A stretch of DNA of 64,000 nt, from contig NW_008705579.1 of assembly GCF_000186865.1 (NCBI RefSeq), forward strand, positions 350,544-414,543, in the 5' to 3' direction. Every line of letters begins with the position of its first letter. Within the stretch, counting starts at the first letter, position 1. Shown piece by piece: positions 48,360-56,011 of the stretch. Made by a program: the position numbers and the translations under genes. The notes below the pieces were generated by a model. The model was not told the origin of the DNA, made no database searches, and was given only the letters and a program-made list of their open reading frames with translations. This DNA comes from Aureococcus anophagefferens. Lineage: Eukaryota > Sar > Pelagophyceae > Pelagomonadales > Pelagomonadaceae.

Positions 48360-49910
48360 TTAGATCCACAACACGACGTTCTTCGGCACGCCCCCGTATT
48401 CGGCGTCGAAGAAGGCGAGGACGTCGTCGCGCGAGTAGCGCAGGGACCAGTGCACCAAGACGAAGGTCGTCTTGGGGAAGGCGGCGATCCAGGGGTGGAG
48501 CTGCGTGTAGTGCGTGTGGCCCTTTCGACGCGTGGACTCGTCCAGCGACTCCGACGGCGCGCCGAGGAACGTCACCTCGTGGATCACCGTGCGATATTTC
48601 GGGAGGATCTCGCGCCACCGCTCCCGCAGCAGCTCGATCCGCGTGTCGCCGCTGAACCAGATGAGGCCCTGCTCGTACGTTTCGCGGATGTCGGCGCCGG
48701 ACCGCAGCAGCCGCCCGAGCTCGGACTTGGGGAGCGACGCGTATTCCTCGCGGAGCCGCGCCTTTTCGCGGTAGACGCCGTAGGACACGGCCGGGATCGC
48801 GCCCTTGTGCGGCGCGCGGAAGACCTCGACGCCGATGGGCGTCGGCGACGAGCGGTAGCAGTCCTTGGCCAAGAGGATCTTGTCGCCGTCTTCCACGGGC
48901 TGCAGGGGGAACTCGCCGAGCGCTGCGACGGTCTCCTCGTCGGTCTGCGGGAAGCCGTAGTTCAGCTGCGCCTCCGCCAGCAGGAACTTTCTCACGGCGC
49001 CCTCGAGCTTCTTGGGGACCAATATCTTCCTCGCGGTCCGCGCGTGCGTCGGCAGCGCCGCGGTGTGATCCCGATGCCCGTGCGTGAGGAGGACCGTGAG
49101 CGGGTTGATGCTCTTGACGTGGATGCCGCAGTCGAAGACGATGCCCAGCTCCGGCAAAAAGTAGGCGGACGCGTCCGCGGAGCGCCCGAGCCCTACCACC
49201 GACAGGCCCCTGTCGAACTCGATGGTCTTCAGGGAATGGTCGTCGCCGGGCCTCCCGACGTGCCACGCCTCGCCGCGAGGCGCGCTCGTGACGTCCGTGC
49301 CCTCCGTCGGCGGCAATAATTGGAGGCTGCCGGCCAGGGCCCGCAGGGGCTGCGGGAACACGTTCGTGCGCGGCGCGCGCTGGACGACGTCGAAGAGGCC
49401 CGCGAGCTCCGTGAGCGAGACCTTGCCGTCGCCGTCGGCGTCCGCGAGGAGCAGCAGCTTCGACGCGACGCGGTCGATGGTGCCCCGCTCGTCGTCGGCG
49501 AGCACGCGCCGCGCGTGGGCCCGCGCGCCCGACCGCGTGTTCGCGCCCTCGGCGAGCTCCGTGACGATGGACCGCGCGAGCGACGTGAAGAGCGCCTGCG
49601 CCTCGTCGCGCGAGAGCGTGCCCGAGGAGCAGTCGTCGAACGCCGCGAGCGCCTTCGCGATCGTCTCCTGCTTCGTCTCCGCGCCGCCGGCGAGCGCGAC
49701 GGCGGCCTCCTCGTCGCCCGCGAGCATGGCGACGGTGATGCCCGCGAGCTTGCCGATGGCGTCGAGCACGTCGTCGGGCACGTCTCTGGTCGGCGCGAGC
49801 GTCGCAGGCGCGACGGTGGTGCGGCGCGGCGCGTGGCGTCGCACGGATGGCACGAGTGTATGCGCTGTGCTCAGCAGCAGCACGAGCGCAAAGGAAGCGC
49901 GCATCATCAT
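48360..49910 (-). CDS. EF-hand plus metallo-beta-lactamase-fold (RNase Z-like) protein
   Basis: From the ATG at 49910 (MMMRASFALVLLLSTAH) the 516-residue protein begins with a signal-peptide-like leader and a basic stretch, so secretory or plastid import is likely. Two EF-hands follow: a degenerate one (FDDCSSGTLSRDEAQALF) and a canonical calcium loop (DADGDGKVSLTE). The C-terminal 300 residues form a metallo-beta-lactamase fold: the HxHxDH motif is in LLTHGHRDHTAALP (about residue 275), with later zinc-ligand blocks GLIWFSGDTR, VIHEVTF and FVLVHWSLRYS. The layout resembles RNase Z-like hydrolases of plants and algae. The substrate is unknown. Confidence 0.85.
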   Translation of the reverse strand: MMMRASFALVLLLSTAHTLVPSVRRHAPRRTTVAPATLAPTRDVPDDVLDAIGKLAGITVAMLAGDEEAAVALAGGAETKQETIAKALAAFDDCSSGTLSRDEAQALFTSLARSIVTELAEGANTRSGARAHARRVLADDERGTIDRVASKLLLLADADGDGKVSLTELAGLFDVVQRAPRTNVFPQPLRALAGSLQLLPPTEGTDVTSAPRGEAWHVGRPGDDHSLKTIEFDRGLSVVGLGRSADASAYFLPELGIVFDCGIHVKSINPLTVLLTHGHRDHTAALPTHARTARKILVPKKLEGAVRKFLLAEAQLNYGFPQTDEETVAALGEFPLQPVEDGDKILLAKDCYRSSPTPIGVEVFRAPHKGAIPAVSYGVYREKARLREEYASLPKSELGRLLRSGADIRETYEQGLIWFSGDTRIELLRERWREILPKYRTVIHEVTFLGAPSESLDESTRRKGHTHYTQLHPWIAAFPKTTFVLVHWSLRYSRDDVLAFFDAEYGGVPKNVVLWI

Positions 49911-50051
49911 GGTCGATCCTCGAGTGAACAAGAGGTCGCTCAAAAGCACCGCCGAAGCGTGCGACGAAGCTCCATCGGCATTCGAGCTGCTTCACATTGG
50001 CAACGTTGGCATCATCTCTGCATCTTGAATCTTGAGGGGCAGCCCGATGGG

Positions 50052-50294
50052 CTAAGCTTGCGACCATCGGGGTGCGCGCCTCCCCCCAATTGGAGCTCTG
50101 AAACCTCGACGACGCAGCGCGCGATGAGCGCCGAGACGATCGTGCGGCGCATCTTGCGGAACGCGCTGCAGAACCACGTCAGCGACGACGAGGTAGAAGA
50201 GCACGACCGCCATGATGGACAGGCCCGTGAGCAGCGCGCACCACCGCTTCCCGCCCGCCTTCCTCACGAGCTCCTCCGTCTTCCGCGTGAGCAT
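50052..50294 (-). CDS. Possible small single-pass membrane protein (overlaps next gene)
   Basis: An 80-codon frame begins MLTRKTEELVRKAGGKRWCA and continues into a strong hydrophobic helix (LLTGLSIMAVVLFYLVVADVVL) flanked by basic residues, as in real tail-anchored or single-pass proteins. The last 35 residues are low quality and may be replaced by a second exon in another frame. It lies antisense to the proposed first 57 codons of the HMG-box gene, and the two readings cannot both be right throughout. Confidence 0.4.
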   Translation of the reverse strand: MLTRKTEELVRKAGGKRWCALLTGLSIMAVVLFYLVVADVVLQRVPQDAPHDRLGAHRALRRRGFRAPIGGRRAPRWSQA

Positions 50295-52287
50295 CCCTAC
50301 AAAGAGAACGAGAAGGCTGCGGTCGACTATTTTGCGTGCGTCTTCGACAAGTTAGTGGCGGAAGGTTTAAGTCCGGCGGCGGCGGAGGTGAACTTGACAG
50401 AGGCCATACGACAGGAGTGGGTCGCCCAGGGCTTCTGGGGCAACGCCGAGGACGAGGACGAGGGCGTCGCGCCCGAGCCGGCGGCATTGACCGACGCGGA
50501 GGTGAAGCGCGCCGTTCTGAACGTCGTGCAGCTGATGCACCTCGCCGGGAATCTCGACCTGGAAACTGCTTCTGCGGTAGAGCACAACGAAGTCTTGGTG
50601 GGATCCGTGGCGAAGCTCCTCGGGGAGTCGGACGGAGGCGAGCGTCTGGGGAAGGACTTCATGCCTGCCATCGGAGAGGCAATGCAAGATTTCTTGTCGG
50701 GGCTCGAGCCGGAGCCGGAGTCTACCGGCGACTCCGCGGAGCAGGCTTGCGCGCGCGCAGCGCCGCATCTCTATACGTCTGATCAGCTTCAAGCCCTTGA
50801 CCTTTCGGGACTCGTGCAGATCGAGGAGCTTTGGTTCCAGAAGCAATACGCGGAGCCGCAACCCACCGCGAAGCAACGCATGCTTTCGCCGGAGGCCATC
50901 CACAAGGAATTCAGTGCTCTGAAAAAGCCGCGGCGCGCGTTCGTCTTCTTCGCCCGCGACGAGCGCCCGGCGCTGGAGAAGCGCGGCATGTCTCTCGGCG
51001 AGATCGGCGCGGAGCGTCGTCCCGCTTTCTTACGCGCGACGACGTCCAACCCCCGCAGGCTTGACGCTTGGCAAGATGTGGAGCTCATTGACGCGAGAGC
51101 GGAAGATTAGATACGAGATCATGGAAAGTTCCGATCAGCGACGCTACGAAACGGAGCTGGATTTTTCAGATTTCACGGTTGTCGGCGGTATTTCGATGGT
51201 CTATTTTCCTTTGCACTGGATATACCCATGCACCGGCATGCGCAGCTATCACGGCGAGAGTTGCCTCGAGACCCCCGGCGAGCCACTCGTGGCCGCGGCA
51301 AACGGCGGGAGTGGTCCCGCCACGTGGAAAATGGAGAAAGGCGACGATAGCGAGTACCTCGCGACGGTCGGGCTGCCCGAAGTTGCGCTGACGAGCGGCA
51401 AATGGTATTACGAGGTTACGATCTTGGAAGCTTGCGAGTCCGTACGTCTGGGCTGGGCGCGGAGAGGTTTCTCTGCAGATCAGAATCACTGCTGCGGGGA
51501 CGACGAGTTTTCCTACTCGGTCGCCGGCGGAGTCGACGAATGCTGTTTCTTTCACGATATGGAGGAGAGGTGGCGGCATGAGGGCGAGCCGTTTGAGGTG
51601 GGCACCGTCGTCGGGTGCATGCTTGACCTCGAGTGCCGCGAGATCCGCTTCTGCGTCAACGGGTTTGACGACGACGAGCCCGCGTTTAGCGAAGTTAGCC
51701 TCGAGAGCGGATACTTTCCCGCGATGAGTATGGTCTCTGGCAGAATCGAGGTTAATTTCGGAGAGGGCGACTTTCGCTTTCTTCGCGAAGGCTACAGCGC
51801 TGTCCCATACCATGTCACGGAGCACGACAGAAAGGCGCAGGCGGACGCGCAGGCATGGCGCGCGGCAGAGGTCAAGTCGAACATGCGGGCAGATCGCCAG
51901 TACGAGCTGAGCACGATTCTACAAAACCCCGACCTCAGCGGCGCGTTGGCCGTCCTCGAAATCCTCGACAGGGTCGACGCGGCGCGCGGCGGTTGCGAGG
52001 CCGCGCCGAGCCAGCGCGACGCCACCGAATCCGGGACCTCGGGATGGCGCCGCGCCAGCGTCGAGGACTATGGTGTTGCGATGCGCGCCGCCCTCGAGGA
52101 GCTTGCCGAGAGCGACCGCCGCGAGATCGAGCGCCTTCGCCAGGAGCACGACGAGATCGCAGCAGAGGTGGATCGCGAGGAAGAAATCGCACGGCAGGCG
52201 GAGTGGGATGAAGAAGAAAGGTATGAGGCGGAGATGATGAAGGGGGTCCCATTATGGGCGTGGGACGACGAGAGCAGGGCCCCATAG
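50124..52287 (+). CDS. HMG-box plus SPRY domain protein, low GC
   Basis: Exons 50124-51006 and 51059-52287 give up to 703 residues. The junction falls inside an HMG box: KKPRRAFVFFARDERPALEK...SLGEIG then LTLGKMWSSLTRERKIRY. Removing a 52-nt GC-AG intron (51007-51058, donor GCGCGG) restores the family spacing EIGxxLGxxW exactly. A SPRY domain follows: SGKWYYEVTILEACESVRLGW, EFSYSVAGG, VGCMLDLECREIRFCVNG. The tail is an acidic coiled coil (LRQEHDEIAAEVDREEE). HMG boxes bind DNA and SPRY domains bind proteins; the combination is unusual. GC is lower than in neighbouring genes. The first 55 codons overlap a plausible minus-strand gene, so the true start may be nearer 50300. Confidence 0.72.
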
Positions 52288-52348
52288 TACTTGTGAACTT
52301 GACATCGGGGAGCAGTAGCTACCAGCGTTTGGCGAAGTGTGAGAGGGA

Positions 52349-52364
52349 TTTTTTTTTTTTTTTT
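52349..52364. repeat. T16 homopolymer
   Basis: Sixteen T lie just beyond the stop of the minus-strand lipase gene (A-run on that strand) and 60 bp after the HMG/SPRY stop. It lies in the shared 3' flank of the two convergent genes. Confidence 0.85.
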
Positions 52365-52374
52365 GGCTGCAGTC

Positions 52375-53667
52375 TTACGCGGTCCCCGCGGCCGCGGCGA
52401 GCGCGGCCTCGTAGGCGTTGGGGAAGTGGTCGACGAGCATGCGGCGGTGGAAGCGGACGCCGCGGAGCTCGGCGGCGTCGCGCGCGACGATGCCCCCCCC
52501 CTCGAGGTGGAAGAACTCGTCGCCGACGTGGTCGAGGAGCGGGAAGCTCGACGTCGGCGCGAAGTGCCTGAGCGCCTTCGCGGACGTCGCGCGCGCCGCG
52601 GCGGCGTCGCCGGCCGCGAGCAGCTTCACGCGGGCCGCGACGCCGAGGTCGAGGCGGTCGATGGCCAGCAGGCGGAGCAGCACGAGGGCGACGGACCGGA
52701 GCGAGAGCTGGGGCACGCAGTCGTCGGCGTGCGCGTAGGTCTTCACGGCGAGGTTCGCCGGCGTTTCGCGGGCCGTGATCGTCGGCGGCGGCGCGAAGGC
52801 GTAGCAGGCGACCCGCGTGCCCGGGAGGCGCTCCGCGAGCCTCAGGCTCGTCAACACGGCCGCGCCGCCGCCGAGCGAGTGGCCGACGACGACGAGCCGC
52901 CGCGGCGCGCCGACGGCGGCGGCGCAGCCGTCGGCGATGGCCTCCGCGGCGCGGAAGATGCCCGCGTGGGCCCGGCCGCCGCCCGCGGCGCAGTCGGACG
53001 CGACGAGGTCCGTGAGCGCGTCGCTCAACGTCGACGTGCCGCGGATGCCCAATACCACAACGCCGTCGGGCCGCCGGCAGACGTAGTGGCTCGGCACGCC
53101 GGGCGCGCCGGGGTGCAGGTAGGGCACGTCGCGCGCGCCGCAGTGCGCCGCGAGGGCCACGCGCACGTCGCGCTCCGCGAAGGCGCACGAGAAGTCGTCG
53201 GCGTCCTTCGCGGCCCGGGGCGTCAGGAGGCCGAGGGCGAGGAGGAACGCGCCGCCGTAGGCCGCCGAGGCGTACTTCATCATCTCCAGACCCTCCTTCG
53301 CTTCGTCCGCGCCGGCCGCGCGCCGCGGCGGCGGCCGCGCCGCGTCCTCGACCAGCGCCAGAAGGCTCAGGTTCGCGAAGAGCGGGTGCGACGTTTCGGT
53401 CAGCGGCGACTTGCCGAGGAAGACCTTCTCCTCGAGCGCGTCGACGACCTGCTTGATGATCTGCAGCTGCTCGTACCACTCCCTGCCGACGACCTCGCGC
53501 AGCGTCGGCGGCGACAGCCGGCGCAGCAGGGGTATGGAGAGCAGGGCGACGCAGGCGGCCGCGGCGACCTCCTTGGCGGTGGCGCGGCTGCGGCGTTTGA
53601 GGGAGAGGGCCCAGAGCGTCGCAGCGCCAGCAGCCGCCGCCAAGCCCTTGACCTTCCAAAGCTGCAT
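52375..53667 (-). CDS. Class 3 (diacylglycerol-lipase-like) lipase
   Basis: From the ATG at 53667 (MQLWKVKGLAAAAGAATLW) the protein is 430 residues. A hydrophobic N-terminus likely anchors it in a membrane. The alpha/beta-hydrolase core has the oxyanion loop VLGIRGTSTLSDALTDL, the nucleophile VVGHSLGGGAAVLTSL, the acid region HADDCVPQLS and a candidate catalytic His in LLDHVGDEFFHLEGGG. This set matches fungal lipase / sn-1 diacylglycerol lipase families, which hydrolyse membrane or storage glycerolipids. It is a single exon and divergent from the methyltransferase-like gene. Confidence 0.9.
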   Translation of the reverse strand: MQLWKVKGLAAAAGAATLWALSLKRRSRATAKEVAAAACVALLSIPLLRRLSPPTLREVVGREWYEQLQIIKQVVDALEEKVFLGKSPLTETSHPLFANLSLLALVEDAARPPPRRAAGADEAKEGLEMMKYASAAYGGAFLLALGLLTPRAAKDADDFSCAFAERDVRVALAAHCGARDVPYLHPGAPGVPSHYVCRRPDGVVVLGIRGTSTLSDALTDLVASDCAAGGGRAHAGIFRAAEAIADGCAAAVGAPRRLVVVGHSLGGGAAVLTSLRLAERLPGTRVACYAFAPPPTITARETPANLAVKTYAHADDCVPQLSLRSVALVLLRLLAIDRLDLGVAARVKLLAAGDAAAARATSAKALRHFAPTSSFPLLDHVGDEFFHLEGGGIVARDAAELRGVRFHRRMLVDHFPNAYEAALAAAAGTA

Positions 53668-53871
53668 TGCGAAAATGTGCCCAGGTCGTGCAGGAAGCGG
53701 TGAGGCTGCAGTCCTAGACGCGCTGGCACACCTCGACAGCCCCTCACATGCCCGGGCGCGAGAAAAGCGACCCCGCAGCAACGACGACTGCAACATAAGT
53801 CGGCGGCATACGATGGATGCGTGATGGCGCTAACAGCAGCCTGATCATCGTCGCCGATCGCATCACTCGCG

Positions 53872-54936
53872 ATGCCTCGCGCCGCTTCGCCACGCGCGGC
53901 GCTCGTCGCGCTCGCCTTTGGGGCGGCAGCCCGCGCCGAGATGGTCGCCATGAACATCGCCGTCGGCGCCGGGTGGCTCGCCTTCGAGTTCGACACGCTG
54001 GACGGCCGCGAGGCGTTCGAGGCGCGGGCCATCCGCTTCGCGGCGGAGAACGGCCTCAACATGGGCGAGGGCTGCCACGCGCCGAAGACCGACGAGCTCG
54101 GCTACGAGTGCGTCGGCCGGCGCATGGCGCGCAAGATCATCGAGGAGCGGGGCCACGAGCGCGTCGTCGCGCCGGCGATGGCGTCCGTGGCGGGCTACGC
54201 GGAGAAGAAGAGCGACGCGCCGTCGGCCGAGGAGGCCGCGACCTGCCGGCGGGAGGTTTTAAGGCTCGCCGAGTCGGGCGCGTGGCGCGGCGTCGACCTC
54301 GGGCCCTTCGACGACCTCAACGACCGCGTCACGGCGGCGACGGCGTCGGCGGACCAGGTGCGCCTCGGCCACACGGGGCGCACGTCCGCCGCGCGCCGGT
54401 GGTACGTCGCCGCCGCGCGGCTGCCGTGCGTGAAACGGATCTGCGAGGTCGGGTTCAACGAGGGCCACTCGGCGTCGCTCTGGCTGCTCGCGAACCCGGA
54501 GGCGGAGGTCGTCATGTTCGACCTCTACGAGCAGCCGTCGGCGCCCCTCGGCGAGGCGTTCCTGCGGGACGCCTTCGGCGACCGGCTCTACGTCGTCCGG
54601 GGCCCGTCGGAGGTCACGGTGCCGCACTTCGCCTTCTCGCACCCGGCGACGAAGTGCGACCTCCTCGTCGTCGACGGCTCCCACGAGGAGGCCGTCGTGT
54701 CCGCGGACATCGCGAACCTCCGCCACCTCGCGCGGTCCGCGTTCCACCTCCTCCTCCTCGACGACACGGCCGCGTGCCGCGCGGAGTACTGCGCGGGGCC
54801 GAACGCGGCCCTCGCGGACCACGAGCGGCGCGGCACGGTCGTCGCGCCCATCTTCGCCGTCAGCCAGGACCCGTCCTACCTCGACGGCTTCCTCAGCGGC
54901 ATGACGGCGACGGCCTACGCGCGGCCCTGGGCGTAA
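53872..54936 (+). CDS. Secreted methyltransferase-like protein (Methyltransf_24 type)
   Basis: The 354-residue protein has an N-terminal signal peptide (MPRAASPRAALVALAFGAAARA). After a helical segment with several Cys it contains a SAM-type Rossmann domain: RICEVGFNEGHSASLWLL (motif I), VVMFDLYEQPS, then CDLLVVDGSHEEAVVSADI and FHLLLLDDTA. This arrangement fits class I methyltransferases of the family-24 group found in secretory pathways of algae. The acceptor is unknown, and the luminal location makes a glycan target possible. It converges on the ankyrin gene with 19 bp between stops. Confidence 0.82.
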   Translation: MPRAASPRAALVALAFGAAARAEMVAMNIAVGAGWLAFEFDTLDGREAFEARAIRFAAENGLNMGEGCHAPKTDELGYECVGRRMARKIIEERGHERVVAPAMASVAGYAEKKSDAPSAEEAATCRREVLRLAESGAWRGVDLGPFDDLNDRVTAATASADQVRLGHTGRTSAARRWYVAAARLPCVKRICEVGFNEGHSASLWLLANPEAEVVMFDLYEQPSAPLGEAFLRDAFGDRLYVVRGPSEVTVPHFAFSHPATKCDLLVVDGSHEEAVVSADIANLRHLARSAFHLLLLDDTAACRAEYCAGPNAALADHERRGTVVAPIFAVSQDPSYLDGFLSGMTATAYARPWA

Positions 54937-54955
54937 CCGAAAGCCGCGCGCTTTC

Positions 54956-55663
54956 TTAGTCGATGACCTCCACGCTCGGGCAGCCGTACTGGTGGAGCAC
55001 CTCGGCGACGTCGTGGTGGCCCGCGAATCTCGCGTGGTCCGCGGCGTTGCGGCCCGCGACGTCCGCGGCGGCCATGTTCGCGCCCTTGTCGAAGAGCCAC
55101 TCGCAGGCCTCGAGCTTCCCCGCGCGGGCCGCGACGATGAGCGCGGTCTCATCCCGTTGCCCCTTGGCGTCGATGAAGAGGCCGGCGGCAGCGAGCGCCT
55201 CCATCAACTCCACGTCGCCGACGTGCGCCGCCGCGAAGAGCGCCGCGGTCCCGTTGTCTCGCCGCCCGTCGCCGTCGACGCCGTTGACGAAGTCGGCGTA
55301 GCAGTCGAGGCGCCGCGCGCGCGACAGCGGGTCGTCGCCGTGGCCGTGCCTCGGATGGTCCGGCGCGCGCGACGACGGCCGGCCGCGCGACGGGCGCCGC
55401 GGGTGGTCCGGCACGTCGACGACCGCCGGCGCGATTCGCGACCCGCGCGCCTTCTTCTTCGGCTCGTCGGCGCCGTGGCGGAAGTTCGACTTGCGCGCGG
55501 CGATGATCTCCGGCGGCGGCTCCCGGTACGGCCGCGGGCCGCGCTCCCAGGTCATGCAGCAACACAGGATGCGGCAGTAGACGCGCTCGCGGCCCGTCGC
55601 GACGTACTCGTAGTGGTCGTTTCCGTTCGTGCGCGACTGGTGCCGCCGATTGAAGCGGCGCAT
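54956..55663 (-). CDS. Ankyrin-repeat protein
   Basis: The 235-residue single-exon protein has a basic, Cys-containing N-terminus (VYCRILCCCMTWERGPRP), which could be palmitoylated. A disordered Arg/Pro-rich linker follows, then about three ankyrin repeats at 135-230: NGTAALFAAAHVGDVELMEALAAAG, RDETALIVAARAGKLEACEWLFDKGA and AGRNAADHARFAGHHDVAEVLHQYG. No enzymatic motif is present, so it is a protein-interaction module. Confidence 0.83.
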   Translation of the reverse strand: MRRFNRRHQSRTNGNDHYEYVATGRERVYCRILCCCMTWERGPRPYREPPPEIIAARKSNFRHGADEPKKKARGSRIAPAVVDVPDHPRRPSRGRPSSRAPDHPRHGHGDDPLSRARRLDCYADFVNGVDGDGRRDNGTAALFAAAHVGDVELMEALAAAGLFIDAKGQRDETALIVAARAGKLEACEWLFDKGANMAAADVAGRNAADHARFAGHHDVAEVLHQYGCPSVEVID

Positions 55664-56011
55664 GGCGCAGGAAGCGTTTTTACCACGCTGGTATTGCGCG
55701 GCTGCGTGTCACATTTATTAGCGCGCACATAATCGCAACGAGCTACGGCATCAACGATCCCGGATTCCAGGCCGTCGAGCTTTCGGTTGGCCGGGGGTCG
55801 GGAGCGCACCACCACGAGTCCGAAAGCGGCGTAGTGAGGTTATGTGAAAACGCGTGGCGACCCCCGAGAAGCGGGGCGTCGCCCGAGGCCGCGCCAAGAG
55901 GGCGCCCGCGGGGCGCGCGGTGTGGTCCGCGCCCGCGCGGGCGGTGTTCGACGCGGGTCCGCGCGCGCGCCGGTCGCGCGCGGGCGGGTCGACTCGCTCG
56001 CGGCGCGGGGC
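55664..56011. other. Intergenic region between two minus-strand genes
   Basis: About 350 bp between the ankyrin-gene start and the end of the USP gene. The half next to the ankyrin gene is lower in GC and probably holds its promoter. The rest is very GC-rich. No feature could be supported. Confidence 0.5.
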
